Shown: positions 29,901 through 39,600 of the stretch, piece after piece
Layout: every line of letters begins with the position of its first letter
Position numbering within the stretch: the first letter of the stretch is position 1
NCBI GenBank assembly: GCA_041394185.1
Contig: JAWKIQ010000002.1
Location: forward strand, 558,001-622,000
DNA length: 64,000 bases
Origin: Acidimicrobiales bacterium
GTDB taxonomy: Bacteria > Actinomycetota > Acidimicrobiia > Acidimicrobiales > Poriferisodalaceae
Direction: 5' to 3'
The notes under the pieces: model-generated
Told to the model about the DNA's origin: nothing
What the model saw: only the letters and a program-made list of their open reading frames with translations
Databases searched by the model: none
Translations under genes and position numbers: made by a program

Positions 29901-31925
29901 GTTCCGCAAGGCCTCGACGACGAACTCGTCGATCTCCTGGCTCGGCTGGACTACAGCACCTGCCAGAATGCCGCCGGCCGCAGCCGCCGGTGTCTTGTTG
30001 CCGTTGGCGCCCTCACCCGAGAAGAACTCAGGCGGGTTCAAGAACGCCGGAATCAGGCCGAGCGAGTGCTCGTTGCCGGTGAAGGTATCGAACCTCGTGA
30101 CCTCGTCACCGAGCATCGAGTGGCCGAATCGGTAAGCCGCATGGGCGAACTCTGCAGTGATTCGGGAGTCGATGCTGGTCTCGTAGCCGGCGAACACGTT
30201 GACGTTCGGCTGAACGGTGCGTGCGAACTCCTCGAACGCGAGGTGCTGATACTGCATCTCGGTTGCGAACTTGGCCGCCTGGAAAAGACGAGCACCGTTC
30301 CACGAGCCGTCGCTCAACTGCCACTCGGCGAGGAACGCCGGGCTTGCTTCGAGCGTCAGGGTGTTCTGGACCTGATCGACGATGCGGTTGTGCTCGCTGT
30401 GGAACACGTGGTGAACAGCGCTGAGAGCGATGTTCTCGTTGCATCGCCCGTCGCCGCACACGAAGTGGGCATCGAGCAATTCGTCGTCGTATTCACCAGC
30501 GACCGGAGGGCCCGGGTTGATGATGGTGTCACCGTCGGCGACGTCGCCAGGGCCGGGATTGGCGCTGTGGGCGATGTCGGCGAGCCACGGGTGACCGATG
30601 GTCACGGCCGGACCGGTTGCAGCAGTACCCGCAGAGGGAACCAGAGCAGCCGGGTTACCTTCGACGACAACATCGTCGAGGGTGCCGGGCAAGCCGTCGA
30701 GGCCGACGAACACCATCTGCGGGTAGCCGTTGGCACCCGGGATGTAGTTGCCGTACAGGTCGGCGATCATCATCGGAACGTCGTGAACATCGCGATCGTT
30801 GAGTTCGAACCCGAGGTAGTTCGCGTTGGCCTTGATGTCGGCCCAGGTGGCAAGACCTTCCTGGTTCGTGAGGGCAACTCCGTCTTCCTCACCGTCGAAG
30901 AGACCAACCAGCAGGCGGCCGGTGTCGACCGGGTCACCAATGCCCTTGGGACCAGCACCGTCGGGGTCGACCGTCGCAGCAGTCCACTCGCGGTGGAAGA
31001 TCTGCTGCCCCGGATGCGAGGTGTAGGTCTGGTTCTGGTCGACGAACGGCGAGGTCAGGTTGACCGGCTCCGAGCCATCGGTGTTGATGGCGCGGCTGAG
31101 CATCATGAAGTTCATCGGGCTGACGCCGAACAGCTCGTCGTCGGTCTCGAGGGGAACCAGAACGGTTGCACCGCTCTTGGTGGTCAGGTCGAGGCCGTGG
31201 TCGAAGAACTGGCCGAAGAACGTGAACAGCGAGTTGGTCGGGGCCGAGAGGCCTGCGTCGGGGGCGGTGTTGTCGATGAACAACGACCCGTCCGCGCTAA
31301 CCGCTCCGCCACCGGTGTTCGCCGCAACTGCTGCTGGGTTGGCCGGCGTCTGATCGACGATCAGGTTCGACGCAATACGGGGCTGCGGGTCGCAGACCGT
31401 TGAGCCGAAGTCGGCGTAGCTGGTGAGACCCGGAGCCATTCCGCAGAGCGAACCATCCTCAGCATCCCGATAGCTCGGGGTAGCCAGACGGATGAAGGGC
31501 TCGTCGGTAGCACCGAAGGCCTCCTGCCCGGGCAGCAGGTTGTTGCAGATACCGCTGACCGTTCGCAGGCCCAGCGGCAATGCTTCGTTGCCAACCGGAA
31601 TCTGGTCTGGCCCGGGGCCGATGAGATTCGCACACGGGTCGGCCGGGTTGAACCCGGGCCCCATGTGCGCCTCGGCAATCTTGATCTGGTCGAGGATGAA
31701 AGTCAGGTCGGCGATGGTCAGGTCGAAACCGGCGCCAACCAAACCATCGGGCTGATAATCCTCGATCTGCCAGGGGAACAGGCCGTCCCCTTCAGCTGCC
31801 CCAACGCTGGACGGCGTTACCGGCGCCAGCGCTGCAAGCATGGCGACCACAAGAAGGGCCACCAGTCCCATCCGTCCCCGCCGGGAGCGTGTGCCCCCCG
31901 GAGGACTCTTCCTTTGTTTCGCCAC
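26949..31925 (-). CDS. Secreted animal-type heme peroxidase with RTX and C-terminal four-repeat module
   Basis: The 1658-residue protein has a basic N-terminus and signal peptide (MGLVALLVVAMLAALAPV), then an animal heme peroxidase domain with distal His243 in FFGQFFDHGLDL, the conserved NIALSAVHHVFHSEHNRIV, and proximal His602 in FAHAAYRFGHSML. Next comes a calcium-binding RTX block (about residues 930-1085), and finally four PEGA-like repeats (about 1341-1658) ending in TWP. This resembles MopA-type peroxidases, which couple this peroxidase fold to RTX repeats and include Mn(II) oxidases; activity here is unproven. GTG at 31925 is chosen because AGGGGA lies 5 bases upstream and it gives a proper signal peptide. 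It is downstream of the exopolysaccharide operon but separated by a terminator. Confidence 0.9.
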   Translation of the reverse strand: MAKQRKSPPGGTRSRRGRMGLVALLVVAMLAALAPVTPSSVGAAEGDGLFPWQIEDYQPDGLVGAGFDLTIADLTFILDQIKIAEAHMGPGFNPADPCANLIGPGPDQIPVGNEALPLGLRTVSGICNNLLPGQEAFGATDEPFIRLATPSYRDAEDGSLCGMAPGLTSYADFGSTVCDPQPRIASNLIVDQTPANPAAVAANTGGGAVSADGSLFIDNTAPDAGLSAPTNSLFTFFGQFFDHGLDLTTKSGATVLVPLETDDELFGVSPMNFMMLSRAINTDGSEPVNLTSPFVDQNQTYTSHPGQQIFHREWTAATVDPDGAGPKGIGDPVDTGRLLVGLFDGEEDGVALTNQEGLATWADIKANANYLGFELNDRDVHDVPMMIADLYGNYIPGANGYPQMVFVGLDGLPGTLDDVVVEGNPAALVPSAGTAATGPAVTIGHPWLADIAHSANPGPGDVADGDTIINPGPPVAGEYDDELLDAHFVCGDGRCNENIALSAVHHVFHSEHNRIVDQVQNTLTLEASPAFLAEWQLSDGSWNGARLFQAAKFATEMQYQHLAFEEFARTVQPNVNVFAGYETSIDSRITAEFAHAAYRFGHSMLGDEVTRFDTFTGNEHSLGLIPAFLNPPEFFSGEGANGNKTPAAAAGGILAGAVVQPSQEIDEFVVEALRNNLVGLPLDLPTMNMTRARDAGIPRLNEMRAAIFAITNSDPIFAPYANWWEFGQALKTPESLVNFIAAYGDDSAHGGVLNAATNNADRRAAAAVLATNNAFIFDDAATTGVDDIDLWVGGLAESREDFGGLLGSTLNYIFETQMEDLQNGDRFYYLSRTAGIPLLATLEGNSFAEMIERNTTAVKLAAVAFIKPTHIIDVEVVSPTAGSGLFDDPSTTPDESAGEPTSLVLLPSGQIRYTGAEHVLFSGRLTLDDNIYSGDGDDTIRGHGGNDRLEGGAGNDSIIGGEGDDILTDTFGDDTIKGGPGNDAINGARGLDLLQGNAGKDFIVIGNDAAEALAGEQDDLIIGGADADIIVGDGGDDWMEGRGGIDFMQGDLGQPLEIPLGFDGHDVMNGGSGDDAYVGEGGDDIFISSPGTNIYDGLAGYDWQTQYGTATGANIDLNRLDVLGVPVDPLAPRYDLVEAASGWTGDDVIRGTGVLNAAVVGANVFNNDLDAAGLARITNLANLAPAGLVGDVGGNVGNILLGGPGSDTLEGRGLNDIIDGDAYLVVQLEVGGVRYDSLLELQADVFAGVINPGDINIVREIVWAPADSGIDTAEFDGALADYDITYNADGSITVFHARNTGPGLCADPASDCDDGLDTLYNIEMLAFSNTTIPVDAANCNSCLLRVTTNDGLGNGVQSQIVVDGTPRDRWGLNWMEVSQGMHEVCFTDVVGFITPACQMVDVQPGSASAVEGVFTQQGILRVITDDGLGNGVQSTITIDTTVNGVADGLPSNDWGVWRSVDPTMTYEVCFGPVAGFDAPACQVVGPIAGGTQQTVTGVFTANAAAPAPGPHGLLRVRTEAGVGGGGVQSMISIDGNDANEWGLDWVKMPAGTYTVCFSDVPNFSTAPCQTVDVLDGQVTEVVGTFGVRGFLRVVTDVPHPSTILVNGVAMNAWGSWTDVDPGIYEVCFREADAFAPACSTPQLVSAGGPLVLVTGTWP
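26952..27905 (-). repeat. Four-repeat C-terminal module of the heme peroxidase
   Basis: Four tandem protein repeats starting LLRVTTND, ILRVITDD, LLRVRTEA and FLRVVTDV, each with a WG motif (WGLNW, WGVW, WGLDW, WGSW) and a Cys pair. A proline-rich linker (APAPGPHG) separates repeats 2 and 3. Repeats 1-3 carry an enlarged first loop (DGLGNGVQS or similar) where the other two proteins have PPVPS. The module ends at the protein C-terminus in VTGTWP. Confidence 0.85.
28670..29145 (-). repeat. RTX (hemolysin-type) calcium-binding repeats in the peroxidase
   Basis: A run of Gly/Asp-rich nonapeptides of the form GG.G.D.. (for example GGAGNDSIIGGEGDD and GGDGDD-like variants) lies between the peroxidase domain and the C-terminal module. 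Such repeats form a Ca2+-bound parallel beta-roll in secreted proteins. Confidence 0.85.
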
Positions 31926-31977
31926 AACAGTCCCCTGTGTGTCATTGCAGGAGGCCATCCACCCCGCATTGCCACGG

Positions 31978-32007
31978 AACGTAGTCGCGAACACACAAAG
32001 GAGGCAA
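31978..32007 (-). promoter_or_regulatory. Possible promoter of the heme-peroxidase gene
   Basis: On the minus strand TTGCCT (32007-32002) and TACGTT (31983-31978) are separated by 18 bases. They sit between the terminator at 32017-32046 and the GTG start at 31925, giving a leader of about 45 bases that contains the AGGGGA Shine-Dalgarno. The same -35 string TTGCCT occurs before the gene at 41118. Confidence 0.38.
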
Positions 32008-32016
32008 ACAATTCCT

Positions 32017-32046
32017 AAGAAAAATCTAAAGATGCGGAATCTTTAG
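32017..32046 (-). terminator. Intrinsic terminator after the exopolysaccharide operon
   Basis: On the minus strand a perfect 8-bp stem (CTAAAGAT / ATCTTTAG, 5-base loop) is followed by ATTTTTCTT. It lies about 43 bases beyond the stop of the Wzc-like gene and before the peroxidase promoter, so the peroxidase is probably transcribed on its own. As an AT-rich palindrome it could also be an operator. Confidence 0.6.
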
Positions 32047-32088
32047 GCTAAATGACCACTCAGAGCGCTGGAATGGCGAGCGCAGCGC

Positions 32089-33687
32089 TCAGACCATGCC
32101 GCCGTAGTTGTAGCCGCCGCCGTAATAAGCGTCGTCGGACTGGCGCACATGTGTCACCACGACGCCGGCGAGGTTCACATCGCCTTGACGGAGCTGGGTC
32201 ACTGCGGTCTCCACATCGCGACGCCTGGTGGCCCCGAGCTTCACGACCAGCACGGTCAGGTCGCCGGCGCGAGCGAGGCTCAAGGCGTCACTGACTGCGA
32301 GCACCGGCGGTGCATCAACGACGACGATGTCCCAGGTCTTCTTCAGCCGGTTGAATACGCGCAGAGCAGTCTCGTAGGTCAGTTCTGTTCGCACGCCGGG
32401 CTGCCGGTAGGCCTGGGTCGCAAGCACCGACAGCTTCGTATCGGCAATTCCGACCGTGTGCCAGTCGTGGTCGGCGGGGTCGACGACCTCGTCTATCAGG
32501 GACGGGAAGGCGCTGTGCATTCCCTTCAGCTCGAAGACTCGCTCGACACTCGAGTTCAAGATGTCGCCATCGAGCAGCGCCGTGTCTTGGCCGCCCCGCG
32601 CCGATGCGAGCGCGAGGTTTGCGGCGGTGACTGTTTTGCCTTCGTTGGGCCTGGCGCTGGTGAACACGATGCTGCGCGGCACAACACCACCCGCGGCAAC
32701 TTCGAGCGCACTTCGTACATATCTGAACGCCTCGGCCTCTCGCCGGGCTGCCCGCGACGCGACGACCAACGACGCCCTTCCCTTGCGGAACCGTCGCCCG
32801 AACTTGGGAACGGTCGCCAACACCGGCACGTCCGGCCCGGCGATGGCCCTGACCTCGTCCAGCAGCAATACCCGGCCGCGGATACGCGAGACGAGAACGG
32901 TCGCCCCGATGCCCAGCAGCAATGCGATAAGGCCGAACTGGACGGCTCTCACCACCGATGACGAGGAAGACTTGACCGCCGGACTTGCCGGCTCGACCAC
33001 TCTGACGTTGCCCTCGATCGTTTGCTGGAAGAACTCGCGCTCTTGGATCGCGACGTTGTAGTCGTCGAGTCGATCGAGGGCACTGGCCACGCGATTCTCG
33101 AGAACCGAGATCTCGTCCTGGTTGCCGGTGAGTCGAAGATCCTGAAGGTCATCGACGAGAGAGTCGACCAGAGCCGATTGCTCTTCTCTTTGGGATCGAA
33201 GGGGAACCAGCTCGTCTTCGAGTCGGTCGAATTCGTTCTGGATCCTCTGCTCGACGTACAGATCCACGAACTCGTCGGCCCCGCGCTCGGCCAGCTCGGG
33301 CTCGTCGGCTTCGATGCCGATGACGAGAACAGGTGAGTCCTCGGGGTTGGTAACCGAGATCGCGACATCTCCGGCTTCGGCCCCAAGCCGAGAAGCAAGG
33401 CTTTCAGCGAACGACGAGCTCTCGATGAGGCGGCGCTGCGCTTCGATCTCCACCACTGCGTCGCCTCGACGTTGACCGGTCGACGTGACGCCGATGGCGA
33501 CCTGGTCGGTCAGCTCGATGACGCTCTCCGACGAGTACATCTCGGTGCTGCCCGAAACCAGGAGGTAGCCCGCCGCAGCACTGAGCGACGTGAAGACGAG
33601 AAGCAACGGCAGAGCCCGCCTCAACGCCAAAACGATCCGCCTGAGCGCGGGATCTTCCGTTCCGTGTATTGATTCGAACTGGGTCAT
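32089..33687 (-). CDS. Wzc-like chain-length regulator and BY-kinase
   Basis: This 532-residue membrane protein fuses a Wzz domain (first helix LPLLLVFTSLSAAAGYLL, coiled coil about residues 140-210, second helix VVRAVQFGLIALLLGIGATVLV) to a cytoplasmic bacterial tyrosine kinase domain. The kinase has Walker A (SARPNEGKTVTAANLA), a Walker A' with DxD but without the usual following Arg (LLDGDILNSS), and Walker B (DIVVVDAPPVLAVSDA). The C-terminal tail is Tyr-rich (DDAYYGGGYNYGGMV), the usual autophosphorylation cluster. It would control polymer length and export of the exopolysaccharide made by the Wzy/Wzx genes upstream. No Wzb-type phosphatase gene is adjacent. Confidence 0.92.
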   Translation of the reverse strand: MTQFESIHGTEDPALRRIVLALRRALPLLLVFTSLSAAAGYLLVSGSTEMYSSESVIELTDQVAIGVTSTGQRRGDAVVEIEAQRRLIESSSFAESLASRLGAEAGDVAISVTNPEDSPVLVIGIEADEPELAERGADEFVDLYVEQRIQNEFDRLEDELVPLRSQREEQSALVDSLVDDLQDLRLTGNQDEISVLENRVASALDRLDDYNVAIQEREFFQQTIEGNVRVVEPASPAVKSSSSSVVRAVQFGLIALLLGIGATVLVSRIRGRVLLLDEVRAIAGPDVPVLATVPKFGRRFRKGRASLVVASRAARREAEAFRYVRSALEVAAGGVVPRSIVFTSARPNEGKTVTAANLALASARGGQDTALLDGDILNSSVERVFELKGMHSAFPSLIDEVVDPADHDWHTVGIADTKLSVLATQAYRQPGVRTELTYETALRVFNRLKKTWDIVVVDAPPVLAVSDALSLARAGDLTVLVVKLGATRRRDVETAVTQLRQGDVNLAGVVVTHVRQSDDAYYGGGYNYGGMV

Positions 33688-33817
33688 GCTGCACCAACTG
33701 TTGAACCGGCATGTCGCGTGGCACGAGACAGCACTGGAGAATCCGATCTCGATTCCCCTCGCTCCATCGGCGAGATCGATCGAAAGCTAAGGAAGCGGGG
33801 GCCGAGCCACGAGAGCA

Positions 33818-35149
33818 TCATCGGAACGCCTCGGTGACATTTGCGTCCGAGGCAGGTCGAGATGTGCGCCCGCCCGGCACCGGGATTACTCGCGCCCTCA
33901 TCTTGCGAGTGGCACGGCTGTATGCGAGGAGCGTCCTGATGGAAAGGCTCGAGGCATAGACGAAGGCGGCACCACCGATACCGAACACAACCGTCGCGGG
34001 CACGAGAGCCACCAGCATGTACGCCCAGGCGATCGCGGACGTCGCTAGCTCCTCGCGCTCGGCGCCCGTCATCAACAACAGCTCCGACGCCAGACCGGTC
34101 AGGGCGTTCACGAGATGGCCGCACACCGCTATCAACAGCACAGGGCGGGCCGACGCAAACTCGTCCCCGAAGACGGACAGGACCTCCGTGCCGAACACGG
34201 CTACGACCAACACGAAGGGGACGAACACGGCCGCCGCAACAGCTCGCGAGAGGGCGAAGCTCTTGGCCAGGTGCCGTGTGTCCCCCTCACCCCAGTAGCG
34301 GGCGAAGCGGGGTGCGAACACCGCAGCGAGACCACCGAGGATGAGTTCTGCGACAGCTGCCAGACGGAAGCACACAGCGAAGCGGCCGGCGTCCTCGCCG
34401 CTGACCATGATCGGCACGAGAAGTGTGGGGGTTACCCACAGAGCGATACCCAGCGCACCCGCAGAGAGGAACCGCTTCGATTCGCTGCTGAGCCCCGAGT
34501 ATCGAACCTCTCGCCCGTGGTTGCGGCCCCGCTCCAAGGCCCAGAGTGTCAGATGGGACGACACCATCGACAGAACCGCGGCGACGGCGAACGCAACGAT
34601 CCAGGTCAGACCGGTGGCTCCCGACCAGACTCCGGGCGCCCCTGCGACCAGAGCGATCGTCAGCGCAGGTACCACCGAGAATTCGAACAGCAGGGCGATG
34701 ATCCCGCGACCGCGGGCCTTCAGCAACTCGATGGCCAGCTTCGACTTTGCCATCGACACACCACCGACGGCGCCACACACTCCGACCGCCGCGACTTCGC
34801 CAGCGCCGAGCGCCCACACACCGAGGCCCCAGCCGATGCCTGCGACGGTGACGGCCAGAGCCAACGGTGTCGTTGCCTTCGAGACCCGCGCCAAGAACCA
34901 GAAGGCCGAGGTGTTCTCGCTGAGCCGGCTTCCGTCCCGCAGGGCCTGCGGCGCGACACCGAGGTTCAGGACGATCTCGGCAAGGCGGTACCAGGTGAGC
35001 ATCGTGATGTACAAAGCCACGGCCGCTGCCCCGGCCGAGTTGCCGATCAGGATCGTCGCCAGTAGCTGCAGCACCGACCCGGCACCGCGCGCACCGATGC
35101 TCAACAGGGCAGAGGCGTGTCCACCGAGATTCGCCAGCTTGCGGGTCAC
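33818..35149 (-). CDS. Wzx-type polysaccharide flippase (MOP superfamily)
   Basis: This 443-residue protein has about twelve transmembrane helices spread along its length, the size and pattern of MOP/MATE-like lipid-linked oligosaccharide flippases (for example an early LLATILIGNSAGAAAVALY, and a late VLLIAVCGHLVNALTGLASELLLMTG). It would move undecaprenyl-linked repeat units across the membrane. The GTG start at 35149 overlaps the stop of the Wzy-like gene (GTGA), so the two are co-translated. The next gene on the same strand is the Wzc-like kinase. Confidence 0.85.
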   Translation of the reverse strand: MTRKLANLGGHASALLSIGARGAGSVLQLLATILIGNSAGAAAVALYITMLTWYRLAEIVLNLGVAPQALRDGSRLSENTSAFWFLARVSKATTPLALAVTVAGIGWGLGVWALGAGEVAAVGVCGAVGGVSMAKSKLAIELLKARGRGIIALLFEFSVVPALTIALVAGAPGVWSGATGLTWIVAFAVAAVLSMVSSHLTLWALERGRNHGREVRYSGLSSESKRFLSAGALGIALWVTPTLLVPIMVSGEDAGRFAVCFRLAAVAELILGGLAAVFAPRFARYWGEGDTRHLAKSFALSRAVAAAVFVPFVLVVAVFGTEVLSVFGDEFASARPVLLIAVCGHLVNALTGLASELLLMTGAEREELATSAIAWAYMLVALVPATVVFGIGGAAFVYASSLSIRTLLAYSRATRKMRARVIPVPGGRTSRPASDANVTEAFR

Positions 35150-36417
35150 GACACGCCTACCAGTCTGCGATCGCTGTGATGTTGGATCGCACCAGCCGAC
35201 GCGCTATCGCCGGAGCTGAGCTGCACGGCCAGTCCCGCGAGCAAGAACCAGTTCATCAAGGTGGGAGGGAACAGGAAGGTGTTGTCGACCAACCAGGACG
35301 CTGACGCTGCGATGAGTCCGAACAACAGCAGCGTGCCTTCGCGACCGGCACGCTCGCGAATCTGGCGCATCGGCAAGGCGGCGAGCGCAACAAAGGCAAG
35401 CAGCGCCGGAAGGCCGAAGTTGGCGATGACGGTGGCCACCCCTTCGACGCGCTCGGCCACTGCGTCGACAGTCCAGTCGCCGAAGACGAGTCGCCCAACC
35501 ACCTCTGCCGGCGATCCGTTGGTCAGGTGATCGACCAGAAAACTCCATCCCTGAGTTCGGCCCGACGCAGTCGGGTCGCCCAAGGTGTCGCCGACGAAGC
35601 GGTCGACCAGAAACGATCCCCACCCGGTCGCCAAATACAGAGCGGCAGCGCCGCCGACCGACACGCTGAAGCCGAGAAGGATGTTTCCGACGCGGCTGCT
35701 GAGAGAGCGAGGTCGCATCGATGGCCACATACAGATGGCGAGCGCGACCAACGCACCGAAGGCAGCCGAACGCGACAGCGAGACGCCGATACCGGCGATG
35801 GCTGCCACAGCCGCGCCGGCTACCAACAGCTTCGAGTGCCGGATACCTGCACCCTTCACCCACGCATAGCCGACTGCCGTCAGACCCGTCAGCAACATGG
35901 CCGCCGCGAGGTTGCCGTTGTGAAATGTCGACGGGCTCTTGATCGACCCCGACCGCGTGGTGATCGGGTTGTCGGCCAGAAGATCCTCGCCGAGGACGTG
36001 GGTCAGCCCCGGCACCGCAGTCTCCTCGACGCCCAAGAGATTCTGAGCGACCCCGTAGCAGCCCACCGCAATCATTGCGATCAAGACGGCGGCCACCGCA
36101 ACCCTCGGCCTGCGCACGCGAAGTCCGGCGTGATACGCGAGCGGGCTCGCCGCGAACAGCAACCACGCGGCCAGGTCGGTGGCCGACATCTCTTCGAATC
36201 GGACCAGCAGGCCGAGAAGCAAGACCCAGACCAGGATCAGATGGATCCGGTTGAATCGGCGTGAGTCGGCCAATCGTTTGGGCGGATATCCCGGGTAAAG
36301 GAAGTGGTATGCGGCGTAGCCCATAACGACCAACGACGCGAATGTGACGGGCACCGCACCCAGGTAGAAGCCCGCCTTGGGAAAGGCGAGCACGAGAAAC
36401 CAGAGAACTGAGATCAC
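35146..36417 (-). CDS. O-antigen ligase/Wzy polymerase-like membrane protein
   Basis: This 423-residue protein has about eleven transmembrane helices. A large extracytoplasmic loop contains PITTRSGSIKSPSTFHNGNLAAAML and a following helix has IGVSLSRSAAFGALV, the pattern of the Wzy_C/O-antigen ligase family, in which an Arg-rich loop contacts lipid-linked sugars. It probably polymerises repeat units of the exopolysaccharide. It is the first gene of the Wzy-Wzx-Wzc operon. The 241-base gap to the divergent metallopeptidase gene must hold both promoters; I see no clear hexamers there. Confidence 0.83.
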   Translation of the reverse strand: MISVLWFLVLAFPKAGFYLGAVPVTFASLVVMGYAAYHFLYPGYPPKRLADSRRFNRIHLILVWVLLLGLLVRFEEMSATDLAAWLLFAASPLAYHAGLRVRRPRVAVAAVLIAMIAVGCYGVAQNLLGVEETAVPGLTHVLGEDLLADNPITTRSGSIKSPSTFHNGNLAAAMLLTGLTAVGYAWVKGAGIRHSKLLVAGAAVAAIAGIGVSLSRSAAFGALVALAICMWPSMRPRSLSSRVGNILLGFSVSVGGAAALYLATGWGSFLVDRFVGDTLGDPTASGRTQGWSFLVDHLTNGSPAEVVGRLVFGDWTVDAVAERVEGVATVIANFGLPALLAFVALAALPMRQIRERAGREGTLLLFGLIAASASWLVDNTFLFPPTLMNWFLLAGLAVQLSSGDSASAGAIQHHSDRRLVGVS

Positions 36418-36658
36418 GAGAGACCCACCTGCCCGACCTCCACCGAACGCGCTCCTCGCAGCCGTGCCCTGCGATCACGCAGAGTGAGATTTGTACCACT
36501 CACACGTCAGAGTTGAGCATAAAGAGTGACGGGAATCCAGGGGTTGAGCCAAATATGTCTCGGGTTCCCGCTGCCCCCGCGGTTTATTTGCCACTCCGCG
36601 TGGCCATGACATAGCTTCGCACTGACTGTATCAGCACAAACAGAGGGAAGGGCCTTGC

Positions 36659-39600
36659 ATGCGTGCACTGAAGCTGTCACTCATCTGCATGGCCATGATC
36701 GGGCTGTCCCTCCAGCAAGCTCCGATCACTCCCGCTGCGGCCGGCGTCCAGCCCAACCAGCGCCCCGTGCCGGTTGCGCCCCGGGCCCCGGCAGGCTTCG
36801 ACCCGGCGAAGGTGGCGATCGATCTGCTCGAGCAGGTCCGTACAGACCATGGCCTGCTCCCCGGCGACCTCGACGATGTAGTGGTCACCGATGTGGTCGA
36901 GTCGGACCACACTTCGGCCATCCACGTCTACCTGCAGCAGCGGTATCGCGGCATCGTCGTCGAAGGCGCAACAGCCAACTTCACCATCGACCGAACCGGC
37001 GAGGTCGTCGACCACAACATCAATTTCAAGCCCGACCTCGCAAAGGCCGCTCCCCGGATCAGGCCAAAGACACTTCCCGCCGGCGCGGCCGCTGCAGCCG
37101 CAAACGCGTTGGGCCTTTCTCCGAGCGCGCCGTTCATGCTGAGGGCATCGGCCGCAGGGGACAGCATGTCGACGCGGCTCAGCGACGGAGGGGTCTCACG
37201 TTCCGAGATCCCTGCGGAACTGAGACTGATACCCACCGCAGACGGCACGCTTGCGCTCGCTTGGAACTTGACCATCGAGGCGATCGGCAACGAAGGCTGG
37301 TGGCAGATCAACATCGACGCAGACAGCGGCGACGAACTGGGACGCGTCAGCTACGTCGCTCACGATTCGTACAACGTCATCCCTCAACCAACCGAGGCAC
37401 CGAGCTTCGGAGCAAGAGCGATAGTCAACGACCCGGCCGACCCGACCGCTTCTCCGTTCGGCTGGCACGACACCGACGGCGTGGCAGGTGCCGAGTCGAC
37501 CCTCACATCAGGCAACAACGTCACGGCCTACACCGACACCGACTTCGACAACAACCCAGACCCGGGCAGCCAGCCCGACGGTGGAGCCACCCTCGACTTC
37601 GACTTCGCGTTCGACCCGCTCCAGGCCCCCTCGACAAATGCCGACGCGGCGGTGACCAACCTCTTTTACTGGAACAACATCGCACACGATGTCCTGTACG
37701 CATTCGGGTTCGACGAAGCCGCCGGAAACTTCCAGATGAACAACTACGGAAACGGGGGGCTCGGCTCAGACCCGGTCCGCGCCGAGGCGCTAGACGGCGA
37801 GGCCCTGAACAACGCCAACTTCGCCACACCACCCGACGGCCAGTCACCTCGCATGCAGATGTTCGTATGGAACAACGCGACCCCAAATCGGTCGTCGAGT
37901 TTCGACAGCGGCGTCGTGGTCCACGAGTACGCCCACGGACTCAGCAACCGCCTGACGGGCGGACCTTCGAACGTTTCGTGCCTACAGCAAGCAGAGCAGC
38001 CGGGCGAGGGCTGGAGCGACTACGTCGGTCTGATGCTCACGATGCAGCCGGGCCAGACCGGTGCCGACCCGAGGGGCATCGGCACCTACCTGCTCGGACA
38101 ACCCCCCACCGGTGCGGGCATCCGCGCGTACCCCTACTCGACCAACATGCTCGTCGACCCCCGCACCTACGGAGACGTAGCGAACTCGACCGCTCCGCAC
38201 GGGGTCGGCTCGATCTTCGCCACGATGCTCTGGGAGATGACCTGGGCCCTGATCGATCGCGATGGGTTCGACCCAGATCTGATCAACGGAGCCGGAGGCA
38301 ACACGACAGCACTTCAGCTGGTGATCGACGCGATGAAGATCCAGCCGTGCAACCCCGGCTTCGTCGATGCACGCGATGCAATCATCACCGCAGACCAGCT
38401 ACTCACCGGTGGAACGAACCGGTGCCTGATCTGGGAGTCGTTCGCAAAGCGCGGCCTCGGGTACAGCGCCAGCCAGGGAAGTTCAGCCAGTCACACGGAC
38501 GGGGTAGAAGCCTTCGACATCCCCCCCGACTGCACCGACCTGAGCCTGACCCTGACCGGCCCGACCATCGCGGCCGCCGGTGAGGTGATCGAGATCACCG
38601 CTTCGGCATCGAACAACACTGCCAGCATCCAGACCGGAGTGTCAGCAAGCCTCGACCTCCACAACGCGTCGTATGTCGACGGATCGGCCACCTGCCCCGC
38701 CGTGTCGGGGACGACTCTCGACCTACAGCTCGGCGATGTCGGCCCGGCCGGATCAGCAGCTTGTCGGTTCCTGGCTCGCGTCACCACCGCGGCGACCGAG
38801 GTGCTGCTCGACGACGACTTCGAGTCGGGCCTTACCTCTTGGGCCGTAACAAGCCCGGCAGGGCCCGACCAATGGTCAGCGGTGTCCACCGACTCGCACA
38901 GCCCCAACAACTCGGCTTTCGCCATCGACAGCATCACGACCAGCGACCAGCAGATGACGACCACATCGCCGATCACGATGGGAACGAGCACTGTTCTGCG
39001 GTTCTGGCATCGCTACGACTTCGAGAACCGGTACGACGGAGGTGTGGTCGAGATCTCCGAGGACGGCGGCACCACCTGGGTCGGGACCCAGAACCTGTTC
39101 GTCTCCGGGGGCTACCCGACGTCCCTGTTCAGTACTTCCAACCCGCTTAGCGGACGACCTGCATTCACCGGCGACAGCGGCGGCTGGAAAGAGTCGGTAC
39201 TCTCGCTCGACCCGTATCAGGGATTCGACCTCATGTTCCGGTTCAGGGTAGGTACCGACGCAAGCGTAGGCGCACCCGGGTGGTGGGTAGACGATGTCCG
39301 CCTGGCAAACGAGGTCGGCGCGATCGTGAGCGGAACCGCCACCGCCAGCACTCCGGCGACGACCTCGCAACCGGCTCAGCTACAGACCGAGATCCACGAA
39401 GGCGGCTTGTTGCGGGTGACCACCGACCCACCGGTTCCGTCCCAGATCACGCTCGACGGCGTGCGCATGAACCGCTGGGGACTGAACTGGCTCCGCGTAG
39501 CTCCAGGCAGCTACGAGCTGTGCTTCTCGGACGTGATCGATTGGACGGCACCACCCTGCCAGACGGTGGTCATCGAAGACGGAACCACCACCACCGCCGT

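Noticed and set aside
36418..36658. Divergent promoter elements or operators between the Wzy gene and the metallopeptidase gene
   Set aside because: Several short inverted repeats (for example GTGAG/CTCAC) are present, but none has convincing length or spacing; no -10/-35 pair stands out.
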